From Hygrophila difformis (Eukaryota > Streptophyta > Magnoliopsida > Lamiales > Acanthaceae), in NCBI GenBank assembly GCA_030278955.1, contig JAOANR010000012.1:23243977-23307976 (forward strand): a DNA stretch of 64,000 bases. Reading direction: 5' to 3'. The notes under the pieces are model-generated. The model was not told the origin of the DNA. It saw only the letters and a program-made list of their open reading frames with translations, and made no database searches. Position numbers and translations under genes: made by a program. This document shows, piece by piece, positions 34,101 through 44,005 of the stretch (its first letter is position 1; every line of letters starts with the position of its first letter).

Positions 34101-35266
34101 ATCAATGATAGGAGTTGGAACTGGAATTGCATAGCATCTCAAATCCCCTCTACTATTCTCAATGACATCACTGCCGCCCCCCCTCCCATCCTTGAAGAGA
34201 GTATTAAGGATGTTTGGGTTCTGGTCTGCCCATCCGGATGGTAAATACACGGTCAAGACTGCTTACCAATTCCTCTTGAAGATGGATCTGCCATCCAATG
34301 ACTGGAAATGGATGTGGGATTGCAACATTCCTGAAAAGATCGGTTTTTTTCCTCTAGATGATTTCCCATAATTCTCTCCCTGTGAATGCCACTAGATTTC
34401 ACAGAGGTCTGGCTCCCTCCCCCCTTTGCACTATCTGTGGTATGACATTGGAAACATGGGGCCATTGTTTGTTCTATTGTAACTGGGTGGGGAGCTGCTG
34501 GAGGAGACTCGGAATTGACACCCCTGAAGACTGCGATGAGATGCCAAACAAAGACATCAGGGTTCTTCTCAAAGCTTTATACAACCTGCACGGAGCGAAA
34601 TTTTTGATGGCTTTATGGACTTTTTGGTTGGAAAGGAATGCTAGAATTTTTAGAGGCCAAGAGAAGCCCCACTGGATTCTTATCAAGGAAATTCACAACC
34701 TATGCCTAGATGCGGAGCAGAGCAGATCTGTCTCCCCTCATCGTTACCTAGATACAAGGCTTGTGAGGTGGAACATGCTCGATTTTCAAGGTGTAATACT
34801 CCATGTAGATGGGAGCCTACTGCAACCAGGAGATCGGGGTGGTTTTGGGTTCGTTATGCGTGAAGGTAATGGAAAATGGTGTGGAGGTGGCAGTGGGTTT
34901 CTGGGGAAAACATCTATCCTGTTTGCAGAACTCGCAGCAGTGGCCTTTGGCTTGGAATATGCAGCGGGACAAGGGATGAAAGCTATCCAAGTCTACTCAG
35001 ACTCCTTAGTGGCCATCCGCCTGTTGGAAGTCAGGGAAACATCCATTACGTTTGATCCTATTCTGTCCCGGATTAGGAGGGTGAAGACCTCCTTTGATAC
35101 AGTGGGCATTCATCACGTACTGCGAGAGGGTAACAAAGTAGCCGACTGTCTTGCTCGAAGAGGTGCTTCTAAGGAAGAGTTTTTCACAACGTGGGCGTTT
35201 CCTCCCGACTTTGTCAAGAAGGATCTCTTTGCGGATGCCATAGGAACTTGGTTTCCTAGGGGATAA
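31179..35266 (+). pseudogene. LINE ORF2: endonuclease, reverse transcriptase, RNase H (two stops, two frameshifts)
   Basis: Endonuclease: FTWNVGGILG, ILEPQ, VGDWNQIL, GSDHSPLL. Reverse transcriptase: FRPITLCNVLYK, LEKAYDHVKW, GLRQGDPLSPYLF and an intact LLFADDIILC near 33250. A cysteine/histidine cluster (CTICG..) precedes RNase H (ILHVDGSLL, YSDSLVAI, REGNKVADCLARRG) and the terminal FFTTWAFPPDFV. Breaks: in-frame TAG at 31833-31835, in-frame TGA at 32625-32627, a frameshift near 34215 and another at the T run near 34350. A C run sits at 32409-32422. Confidence 0.92.
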
Positions 35267-35783
35267 GCCGCCTGTGTTCTTTCCTCCTTTCACTGCTTTT
35301 GCTCCTGCTTCCCTTTGTATTTTCCTTTTTCTCACTTTTGTTTGTTTCCCGGCCTTTGGTTAATCCAAAAAAAAAAAAAATATAATTTCCATCACTTTTT
35401 GTGATACCACTGAAAAAAATTTCTAGATCCGCCACTGCATGGAGCTACGAACAAAACCTTGTGGTTTTGAGAAGACTGGGATAAGGAGAGACACCAGAAA
35501 CAGTGCAGCTGATCTCTACTGAGTTTTGGATTCAGGTAAACAATCTTCCCCTGGGGTTTAGAACAGCAGCGGTATTAAAAGCGATTGGTTATTTTTATTG
35601 GTGATTTTATACAAACTGATGTGAAGAATTTTGACGGGCCTGGAGAACATTTTATCGCATTAGAAATTGAGGTAAATATCACAAAACCCCTGAAGAAAGG
35701 TATGAAGCTTAAGCGAGACAAACAGGGAATGAGCAAAAGTTGATTTTAGTATGAAAGACTACCTACCTACTTATTGTTTCTAA

Positions 35784-37434
35784 CTAGTATTACCCTGTCC
35801 AATAGGCGGAAATGTGAAAAATGTGAATAAAAAATTGAATATAAGAAATAAAATTTTTTATTTTTATTAATATCGATTACATTCTTTACGCTTCTTAAAC
35901 TATTTTAAGCCTTACATGAATACATATATACATTGTACAGTAACCGAACAATATACAATATGCCACTACCAATAATTTATATATGAGTATAATTTAGTGC
36001 CTTAAAAAATATTATACTACAAACAATTGGCTAAAAGGAGAAAAAACATGAAAAATGAAAGATAAAAGACCTTTTCCTCACGACTTTAATGTAATACATA
36101 GGCAAATGAATTTCAGGAAAAAAAAACCCATTTCGTCTCATAAGTTTTTTCAATTTCCAAAACCATCCCACAAATATTGAATTAGATGAATTTGTCCAAT
36201 AACTACCCTAATCATTGCCGAACTCGTCCATGAATAGTTTCTTTTGCTAATCATTGCCAAACCCGTCCTATAACTTCCCTAATGGAGGGATGGGTTCGGC
36301 GATGACTAGGGTAGTTATGGGACGGGTTCGACGATGATTAGCGAAAAACCGGGTTCATGGACGGGTTCGGCTATGATTAGAGTAGTTATGGGACGGATTG
36401 GTCTAATTCGATATTTGTGGGACTGTTTTGGAAATTTTTTAAAATTATGGGACGATATGGGTTTTTTCCATGAATTTCATGAAATCAAAATTGCACACCG
36501 TATTGATTCACCTTAAATTCTTGAGAAATTAGAAATTGTATAAAGATGTAGATATTTCCAAATTACATTAGAAAAATATAAGAAAATACTCTTGTTAATG
36601 AATCCATTGATAAATTAAAATTTAGAAATGATTATGCATAAGAACAACGTTATTGAATATATCATCATCACGAATTTCATAATGATATGATTTTGTGGGG
36701 TGTATGACCATAGTTTGATCAACTTATTGTCGTATTGCAATTTAACTAATTTAGTTAATCTATCTAATATAAATATAAATATTTGTTATCCATTAATGAA
36801 TATAATATGAATCTATAAATTATTTATTTAATTTTTATCATATTAAATATAATTTCAACTGATAAAGGAATTTGCTAAGAATAATAACAAATAAAGTAAT
36901 TTCAACTAATCTATAAAGTATTGAATTATATTTAAATAATTAATATAATATCAACCCATAAAGTTTTTTCTACATATTTGGTAGTATTTTTTTTATCCAT
37001 ATCAATAATGAAATTAAATTATCTAATATGAATTTCTGCTCAAATTTGGTTCTCATAATGCTTTTATATACTTATTACTCTATTTTTTTTAATAGTAAAG
37101 TATCACTGATCTTTGTTACAGTTTATTATCCAATTTTGACTCATTTTTATATAACATCTATAGAAAAGAAAATATAGTCAAGTGGGATCTCGTTGGATTC
37201 GTCTCATCTTATAGTTTTAAAATATCAAAATTTTAAAATTTTTAATTGTACACATTTTGAGTTATAGGCATTAAAAATGTATAAAATTTTATGTTGGAAT
37301 GGGTGCAGAAAGTGAATAAAGAGGAAATAGGTAGGTTACTGTTCATAATGAGATTTTTGTGAGGGAGAGTGGGTAGGTTACTGTTCATAAGAGTAGATTA
37401 CTGTTCATAAGGGATATATTTTTTTTATATATTA
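35784..37434 (-). mobile_element. Helitron-like element, copy 1 (carries a MITE)
   Basis: Read on the minus strand the 3' end has a hairpin followed by GGTAATACTAG, fitting the Helitron CTRR end. The body aligns with copy 2 (37435-38628) along most of its length. The 5' TC end present in copy 2 (TCTATATCTATATC) is missing at the junction between copies. No RepHel gene is present, so it is non-autonomous. Helitron assignment rests on terminal motifs and lack of a TSD. Confidence 0.5.
36116..36469. mobile_element. Mutator-like MITE inside Helitron copy 1
   Basis: A 354-bp element with long terminal inverted repeats (about 80 bp; GGAAAAAAAAACCC against GGGTTTTTTCC at the tips) and a perfect 10-bp TSD ATGAATTTCA at 36106-36115 and 36470-36479. 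It is absent from the matching place in copy 2. Internal repeats GGGTTCGGCGATGA form further hairpins. Confidence 0.88.
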
Positions 37435-38628
37435 CTAGTATTACCCCCGCCCAATGGGCGGGAATGTGAAAAATATGAATAAAAAATCGAAAATCAAAAA
37501 TAAAATTGTTCACCTGTATTATGTCGATTATATTCCCAAAGCTCCTTAAACTAATTTAAGCATTACATAAATACATGTAAAATTGTACAACAACCGAGCA
37601 ATATACAATATGACACTACCAATAATTTATATATTACAATTTAGAGTCTAAAAAAATTATTATACTATATACAATAGTCTCATAGGAGGAAAAAACAAAA
37701 AAATAAAAGATAAAACAGTTTCTATTCACGGGTCTAATTAATTATTAATATTGATTCACCCTAAGACCTTGAGAAATTAAAAATTTCACAAAGACGTAGA
37801 TATTTCCAAATTGAATTAGAAAAATATAAGAAAATACTATTGTGAATTAAAAATTTAGAAATCATTATGCAAAAAATATTATTGAATGCATCATCATCAC
37901 GAATTTCAAATGATATGATTTTGTGGGATGTATAAGCATAGTTTGATCTATTTATGCAATTTATATAATTCAGTTAATTAATATATCTAATACAAATATT
38001 TGTTGTTCATGATGAATATAATATCAATCTCTAAAGTATTTATTATTTTTTTTATCATATTAAATCTAGTTTTAGTTCATAAATTATTTGTTAAGAGTTT
38101 TAAACAAATATGAAAATTATATTAAATAATAAATATAATATCAACCCAGAATATTTTTGCTACATATTTTGTAGTATTTTTTATTTATAATAATTAATGA
38201 AATTAAATTATCTAATGTAAAATTTTACTCAAATTTGATTATCCTCTATTTTGAAAGTGCATGATGCTTTTATATACTTACTCCATTTTTTAATAGTGAA
38301 AAGTGATTGACTTTTGTTACTATTTATTATCAAACTTTGACTCATGTCTATACAACATATATAAAAGAAAATATAGTCATGTGGGATCTTGTTGGATTCG
38401 TCTTATCTTGTAGTTTTAAAATATCAAACTTTTAAAATTTTTACTTATACACATTTTGAGTTATTAATGAATTAGTTAAGGTTAAATGATTTTTGGATTG
38501 CGTGCAAAAAGTAAATATTGATGATATAGGTAGGATACTGTTCATAAGAGAATTTTTGTGAGAGTGAATTGATAGATTACTATTCATAAGGATATTATTT
38601 TAATATATTATATAGATATAGATATAGA
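37435..38628 (-). mobile_element. Helitron-like element, copy 2
   Basis: Minus strand: starts A-TCTATATCTATATCTATA and ends with the hairpin CCCGCCCATTGGGCGGG followed by GGTAATACTAG-T. This matches Helitron rules: 5' TC, 3' CTRR after a short hairpin, insertion between A and T, no TSD. 1.2 kb, AT-rich, no coding capacity. Confidence 0.55.
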
Positions 38629-39237
38629 TTGTGTGGAATTATCGGGCATGGGGATACAATATGCCCCTCAATCTATCCTGCTTGATGGAAGTCCGAGCAG
38701 GGAGAAGCCTTATGGGGCATGGCTTAGAGCAACTGGAAGGAGAACGGTCCGGACTGAAGGAAGGACAAAAGTGGCTGGCACCAGAGACGACAGCTGAACG
38801 TGAGCTGTGGAAAGCACCAGGTGTGGTGTTTGTGGCATTAGAATTAGAATCCCATGTCTCCTATTTCGGGGGAAGTTCAATGGAGATTCAAGGGCAAAAG
38901 AACTTGTTATTACAGAACAGAAAGGACAAGAGTGCAGCAAGACATTAACTTAGAATATGATGATGATCATTCTCAAGCTATGTCGATTGAAGTTGATGGG
39001 TCAAAAAAATGGATGGAAGGTTAGGCGGGTCTGCTGCGCAAGCCCGCCAAGATCAATGAGTTGTTTTATATCGTGGGCTTGGGCAGGCAGGCGACCTAGA
39101 AATTTGAGCGGTGATGGTCGCCGGGATGAAGATTTTTATTAAATCAATTTAATAAAAACCAAAGGATCAACCTATGTATAAATTTTTATTTTAATAACTG
39201 CATACTAGAAGTATTAACTTGTGAAATATTTACCAAA

Positions 39238-39300
39238 CGCAGTTAGCCTGAGTGGTATGAGATTCTGACAGCTTAAGCAAAGGTCTCGAATTCGATTAAT
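39238..39300 (+). mobile_element. tRNA-like SINE remnant
   Basis: GTTAGCCTGAGTGGTATGAG resembles a box A and GGTCTCGAATTCG about 40 bp later a degenerate box B. A tRNA fold is not convincing, so this is more likely the head of a SINE than a tRNA gene. The 3' end is not clear. Confidence 0.4.
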
Positions 39301-39457
39301 ATAAATTAGAATCTTAATAGTTTTCAAATTCCATTAAAAGTAATTACATTTACTATTCTGCACTTTTCATTTTTAGATAAATTAGATTAATATAAATATG
39401 ATTAGAATCTCAATAGTTTTCAATTTCCATTAAAAGTAATTACATTTACTATTCTGC
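39296..39457. repeat. Tandem duplication of about 90 bp
   Basis: ATTAATATAAAT..TTAGAATCT.AATAGTTTTCAA followed by ATTACATTTACTATTCTGCA occurs at about 39296-39364 and again at 39385-39457 with few differences. Confidence 0.8.
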
Positions 39458-39912
39458 ACAACTCCCAGTACACTTTTATTTTTCTACAGAAAGTCCCTTG
39501 CATTTCTTTTATTCTTCATATTTCAAAATGAGTACAAATAAAAATTATATATAAAATATATATTCTAAAACTAGACGACTAGACGACTCTAACAAGACCA
39601 CACTTGAATATTTTTCTCTAATTAAATCATTACAATAATATTAAGTCAAAGTTAAATAATAAATAAAGTCAAAATTCATTAAACATTTAAACACAAATAC
39701 CCACACCACTTTAACCACTAAACCATAAAATCTAAATTACCGTACCCAAAAGAAACGAGCAACATTTCGTGGGATAGAGAGAGTATATTAATTAATTACA
39801 CCCCCTTTGCCCTTCCTGATCACTAATATAATCCGCCGACGGAAGACGACAAAACCTAAGGCACACAAATTATTGCACGATATATCATTATATACACACA
39901 CATATATATATA

Positions 39913-40171
39913 CTTCCTCTGGTTTTTTTAAGTGCACCCATCCTGCATTTTACGTAGTCCAATACACATTTTTAAATATCGATAACTCAAATTATACATA
40001 AGTAAAAATTATAAAAAAATAATATTATAAAACTACGTGATTAGATGAATATAACAAGATCTCACTTAACTATATTTTATCTTATATAACTATACTAAAA
40101 AAATTGATCAAAGTTACTTAATAAATAGTAACTACTACGCTAATGGAACACTTAAAAAAGAACGGATGTAG
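39913..40171. mobile_element. Stowaway MITE
   Basis: Ends CTTCCTCTGGTTTTTTTAAG and the inverse of CTTAAAAAAGAACGGATGTAG, with TA on both sides (39911-39912, 40172-40173). The 259-bp AT-rich interior can fold. Tc1/mariner-related and non-autonomous. Confidence 0.8.
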
Positions 40172-40440
40172 TATATGTGAATGGCAAACCATTTGATAAG
40201 TAAAATGTCCCTTTTGCCCTTGAAACTATTAAGGGTTTTTAGTTGGCTACATAAAATTACCATTTTATCCTTGAAGTTATGTTGTTTTACTCTAAATAAC
40301 AGTTATTATTATCTTAAGTTGTTTTTCTATTTATTTCAAATGCCATTAGTGGATCCCGCTTTCTTTTTTATTTATTCCAAATATCTTTAGTTTTGCATTT
40401 GACAATGATAAGATTTGCATAAAAAGAGGCATAAATGTTA

Positions 40441-40620
40441 CTCCCTCCGTCCCACCCCAAGTGTCCTGTTACTGTTGGGCACGGGAATTAAGGTAGAGTT
40501 GGTTTGTGAGTATATAGTGGGGTCCACATAGTTGTTGGAGGAGAAAATTATTTCTATTTATAGAAAGAAGACATTTGTAATGGGACATCCAAAAATAGTA
40601 AGCAAGACATTTGAAGTGTC
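40441..40620. mobile_element. Stowaway-like MITE, right end missing
   Basis: Begins TA-CTCCCTCCGTCCCACCCCAA, the classic Stowaway end, but no matching inverted end follows. The right limit is approximate (where the sequence stops looking like the family). Confidence 0.5.
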
Positions 40621-41228
40621 ATTACATTAAGACTATCAGAGTTAATTCTGATACTTGAAATTTTGTCATTACATTAAACTAATACTTGAATATACAAATG
40701 TCATTTTTTCCCCTTAGTTTATTGTATCGTTAAGACTATCAGAGTTAATTCTATATGAGACAATTGAAGCAATAATACTATTATGCTATCATCGTCACCA
40801 TCTAAATCTAAATCTTACAACTGAGGGGCGTAGCCTGCTCATAACGAGGACCAGTATATATATGCCGTACGTATATATATGGAGTTTTATGCCGTACTTC
40901 ATTCCTCCTCATGTTTCATTTTAGTCCTTGTATGTAAATGTAAATTGGCCACCATGTATATAAGGTTCAGAAAGGAGAGGAAAAATAAAACTTTTATTTA
41001 ATAAAAGGAAATTAAATACTCATTCTAATTATTTAATTCGTAACGTTTTAATTCTCAAATTTACGTTATTGTGAATGCAAAGTACTGCTTTTGTGAAATG
41101 TATAAACTAGCTAGCTAGTCATAACTAAACCGCAGGTTTTTATATTTATTAATTTTGGTTCCATACTTATAAATTTTTTCTTTTTACAATTTTGGACCCG
41201 TGAGATATTATATATATATATATATATA
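40621..41228. other. AT-rich intergenic DNA, nothing recognised
   Basis: No gene or paired termini. It ends in a (TA)n run (about 41208-41233) that served as target of the Ty3/gypsy insertion. Confidence 0.5.
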
Positions 41229-41233
41229 TATAT

Positions 41234-42286
41234 TGGCATGGGAGCCGAAACAACAACGTTGATCATACCAGAAGGCCCATGTTCCAGACAACGTGCTAAA
41301 CGATTCATCCAAGCAGTATCCCATATACTATCCGAGGAAGCAGAGGAATGGGAGCAGAATTCGAGCCAACACTGTCCAGAAGGGACCGAGACCATTTTGA
41401 GCCTAAACGAAGAGGAAGACCGCCTCATCGAGGAGACAAGAGTAGAATTGCCAAATTCCAACTTTTTGGCCTTGATGCGGTCTCCGCAAGAAATGATGCG
41501 GTCATCGACTAGACCGCATCGCCTCAGAATGGGCTCTCATCTCCAGTTCCAATGCATGCAGATTACCACATGCGGTCTAGACCGCATCGCACGCCCCAGA
41601 CCGCATCGCCCCTGTTGCTGCCTTCATGCAATTTCCATTGCGTGCGGTTTATCCAATGCGGTTTAAACCGCACCGATTAGACCGCATCGCCTCCCAGAGA
41701 CCGCCTCGCCTTATTTCCTGCTTTGTTTTCATTTCGCATCGATGCGGTCTTTTGCCTTGTAAACCGCATCGATGTCTTAGACTGCATTGCTTTATTTTCT
41801 TGTTTTATTTCCCTTTCGCATCCGATGCAGTCTACTCCCATATTAACCACATCGATGTCCCTAGACCGCATCTCTGCATGGATATTTTAGGGTTTTATTA
41901 TTTTGTGCCTTGTTGATTATCTAGCTAGGGTTGTTGAATTCCTTTGTAACTTGGGATGCCTATATATATGGCCTCTCTAACACTTTGGTTTTCACCTCTG
42001 AATGAATATTAAACCGAGTGCTCGTTTATCTTTTGGTGTGTAAATCCAAGAGCATTTGAAGGTCATTTTGAATCATCCATCTTTGGATCATTCCTTTCAA
42101 GCAAGAGGTGTGCTTGATCGTATCGAACGCCATCCGAATTTACGATTAGGGGAATCGAGGGTGTTATCGAACACATTCGGCTCTTGGGTTGGGATATCCA
42201 AAGTGGTAGCCTCCTTATCCATTTATTTTCCTTTTGTGTTCTTCATTCTTTAATCATATAAACTAGTGCTTAATCGATCCATGGCA
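41234..42286 (+). repeat. 5' LTR of the Ty3/gypsy element
   Basis: Starts TGGCATGGGAGCC and ends GATCCATGGCA. TATATATA at 41961-41968 is the likely promoter. Palindromes of ATGCGGTCT / AGACCGCAT lie at about 41475-41880, in U3. Confidence 0.92.
41475..41880. repeat. ATGCGGTCT/AGACCGCAT palindrome cluster in the 5' LTR
   Basis: Repeated half-palindromes and full palindromes such as ATGCGGTCTAGACCGCAT, with variants ATGCGGTTTAAACCGCA. Copy number and spacing differ from the 3' LTR cluster at 51647-52072. Confidence 0.9.
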
Positions 42287-42296
42287 ATATAAGTTT

Positions 42297-42308
42297 TGGT
42301 ATCAGAGC
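42297..42308 (+). promoter_or_regulatory. Primer-binding site, tRNA-iMet type
   Basis: TGGTATCAGAGC, complementary to the 3' end of initiator tRNA-Met. It lies 10 bases after the LTR end, more than the usual 0-5. Confidence 0.9.
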
Positions 42309-42904
42309 TAGATTAGGCCTAGTTTATCTTTCTATTATATCAAAAATCCAAAAATAGTGTTTGTTCTTGAATGCCCATTATCATGTTTACTGTTCCATCA
42401 ATTTCCGTGCATTAGATCTTGATATTTCTCAAATCTAATTGCATATTCATGTTCATTGAGCTGATTACATAGAGATTCATATCAAGTTCTCTTGATTTGG
42501 CCAAGTATTGAGTGAGATATGAATATTTTAGGTTTCTAGAGTGTTCTTGTCAAACTCATATATTTTGCTACATTTTGTTTTGTGAGTCTCTTGATCTAGT
42601 GTTATTGTGGTTTATTTGGATTGATGTTTCATTTTTAAGCCTTAATCGGTATTATATGCCATTGAATCCTCATTTTGAGTGATAATCGAGTGTTTGGAAT
42701 TTTGAATGTTCTTAGTGTTCTTGAGAACATTCATAATTTTCTTGAATAGTTGGGTATTTGATTCACTAGGAGTAATTGGTGAGTGTGTTTTTGTTTTTCT
42801 TGGGGAACAAGTGTGTCTCGGGTAGTACGAAAGTGAGTGGAGCATTAATTTTCTGTTGGAAGAACTCGAGTGAGTCATTATCTTTTTTGAAAGGGACACT
42901 TCAA

Positions 42905-43310
42905 TGCGGTCTATTGATCTCATGCGGTCTACTTGTTAACCGCATCGGCCATATAAACCGCATCACCCTTCGTAAGTCCGAAAAATCTCAAAATTTTTCT
43001 AAGTGTTTGAAATCGATGCGGTCTAATCCTTCGATGCGGTCTTTTGACATCTAAACCGCATCACCGCATTCGCATTTCGCATCCCCAGTGCAAAAACTCC
43101 AGAATATTTTCTAAGTGTTCGATGCGGTCTATTGCATGCGGTCTCCATTAAACCGCATCACAATATTAAACCGCATCGCATCAGTCAAAGCGCATCACAG
43201 TCGAAATTTCCAAAATTTTTTTCCAAGTGTCCAAACTTGATGCGGTCTCTCCTATTAAACCTCATCGCTTCATTAAACCGCATCACTTGTGTAATTCGCA
43301 TCCCAGCACC
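42905..43310. repeat. Leader array, about 110-bp unit, of ATGCGGTCT/AAACCGCATC arms
   Basis: Clusters begin at about 42905, 43016, 43121 and 43240. Each has GATGCGGTCT, one or two AAACCGCATC, and then a linker similar to AAAATTTTTCTAAGTGT. The units are imperfect tandem copies placed between primer site and gag. Confidence 0.85.
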
Positions 43311-44005
43311 AAAATTTGCAAAATTTTTCTAAGTCTTTTGGGATTGCATATTTTTGCATTTTTTTTCTTACTGTACGACTTCACTGAATTAAATCACGAA
43401 CAATCAATTGGGTTAAAGTTCCATCAGTGTTCGCACTTGACATTGGAATTCCTCGAGGAATAAGTGCTTGCACTGTTCCGCTGATTCAGTTCACAAGTCA
43501 CAAAGTTGAAGCTCCATCTGTAAATTGCAGATAGTAGAGTTCCTCCACAGTAATTATTACCGAGTTGTTTTCCAACAGTTTGGTAATAGTTATTTTGGGG
43601 TTGTGTGAGTGAGGCAGATATTTAGTCCGAGCGTTTATATTTGTGAGATTTTTACTTACACTTCTAAATTGTGAGGATTGAGGATATCTGATGCATAGCT
43701 GATTAACGCAGTAAACTGATTAATTAATTCAGATTGATCACTTCACACATTACTATGTGCTTTACTTGATTGAGTCGAACTCTGCATACTGTTTCGTGCA
43801 CTGTGCGTCCATTACTCTGTTGCTTTCACCATACCTTGTTGGTTGTCTGATACGATTGAGCATGACTCTACTGGGGAATCGAACCAGCTGGTGGGGAAAT
43901 TGAGGACCTTCAGTGAGGATACAGTTGTGAGACCACTCTTCAAATTCAGTGATTTCTACTGACAGCTTATGCATATATCTAGTTTTCTTTTCTTTTCTAG
44001 TCATT
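43311..44005 (+). other. Untranslated leader of the Ty3/gypsy element
   Basis: No coding sequence and no repeat seen between the hairpin array and the gag start. Confidence 0.6.

Larger units (their letters stand above)
29423..35380 (+). mobile_element. Nearly full-length L1-type LINE with TSD
   Basis: TATAATTTCCATCA is repeated at 29409-29422 and 35381-35394, bracketing a 6-kb element. In between are a short 5' UTR, ORF1 (29505-31133), ORF2 (31179-35266), a 3' UTR and A14 (about 35367-35380). The perfect 14-bp TSD and the presence of a 5' UTR suggest a full-length insertion. Both ORFs are now broken. Confidence 0.95.
29204..35437. mobile_element. hAT-type MITE (262 bp) split by a LINE
   Basis: Left terminus CATAGGCGGATCTA (29204) and the inverse of the right terminus, CAGTGGCGGATCTA (35437), match at 12 of 14 positions. 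The 8-bp TSD CATGGAGC is perfect (29196-29203 and 35438-35445). Removing the element and one TSD rejoins the host frame at GGPWS-YEQN. The MITE proper is 29204-29422 plus 35395-35437; the rest is the LINE insertion. Confidence 0.9.
28888..39140 (+). pseudogene. LINE ORF1-like DUF4283/zinc-knuckle sequence split by nested insertions
   Basis: Pieces at 28888-29203, 35446-35783 and 38629-39140 belong to one former reading frame. The first has DNKTAIHIPRVAV and FKDTMAVVWKPWIGMTVNEI, typical of DUF4283. It breaks at ILAGGPWS and resumes after the hAT MITE at YEQNLVVLRR, then STEFWIQVNNLPLGFR. The next break falls inside the zinc knuckle: YLPTYCF before the Helitron pair, CGIIGHGDTICP after it (C-X2-C-X4-H-X4-C). 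Then comes the family word PYGAWLRATGRR. Near 39126 ATGAAGATTTTTATT resembles an ORF2 start, so this was probably ORF1 of another LINE. Several stops and shifts show it was decaying. Confidence 0.8.

Noticed and set aside
39241..39310. Functional tRNA gene
   Set aside because: Box A and box B-like words exist, but the acceptor and anticodon stems do not pair and box B is altered. A SINE remnant is more likely.
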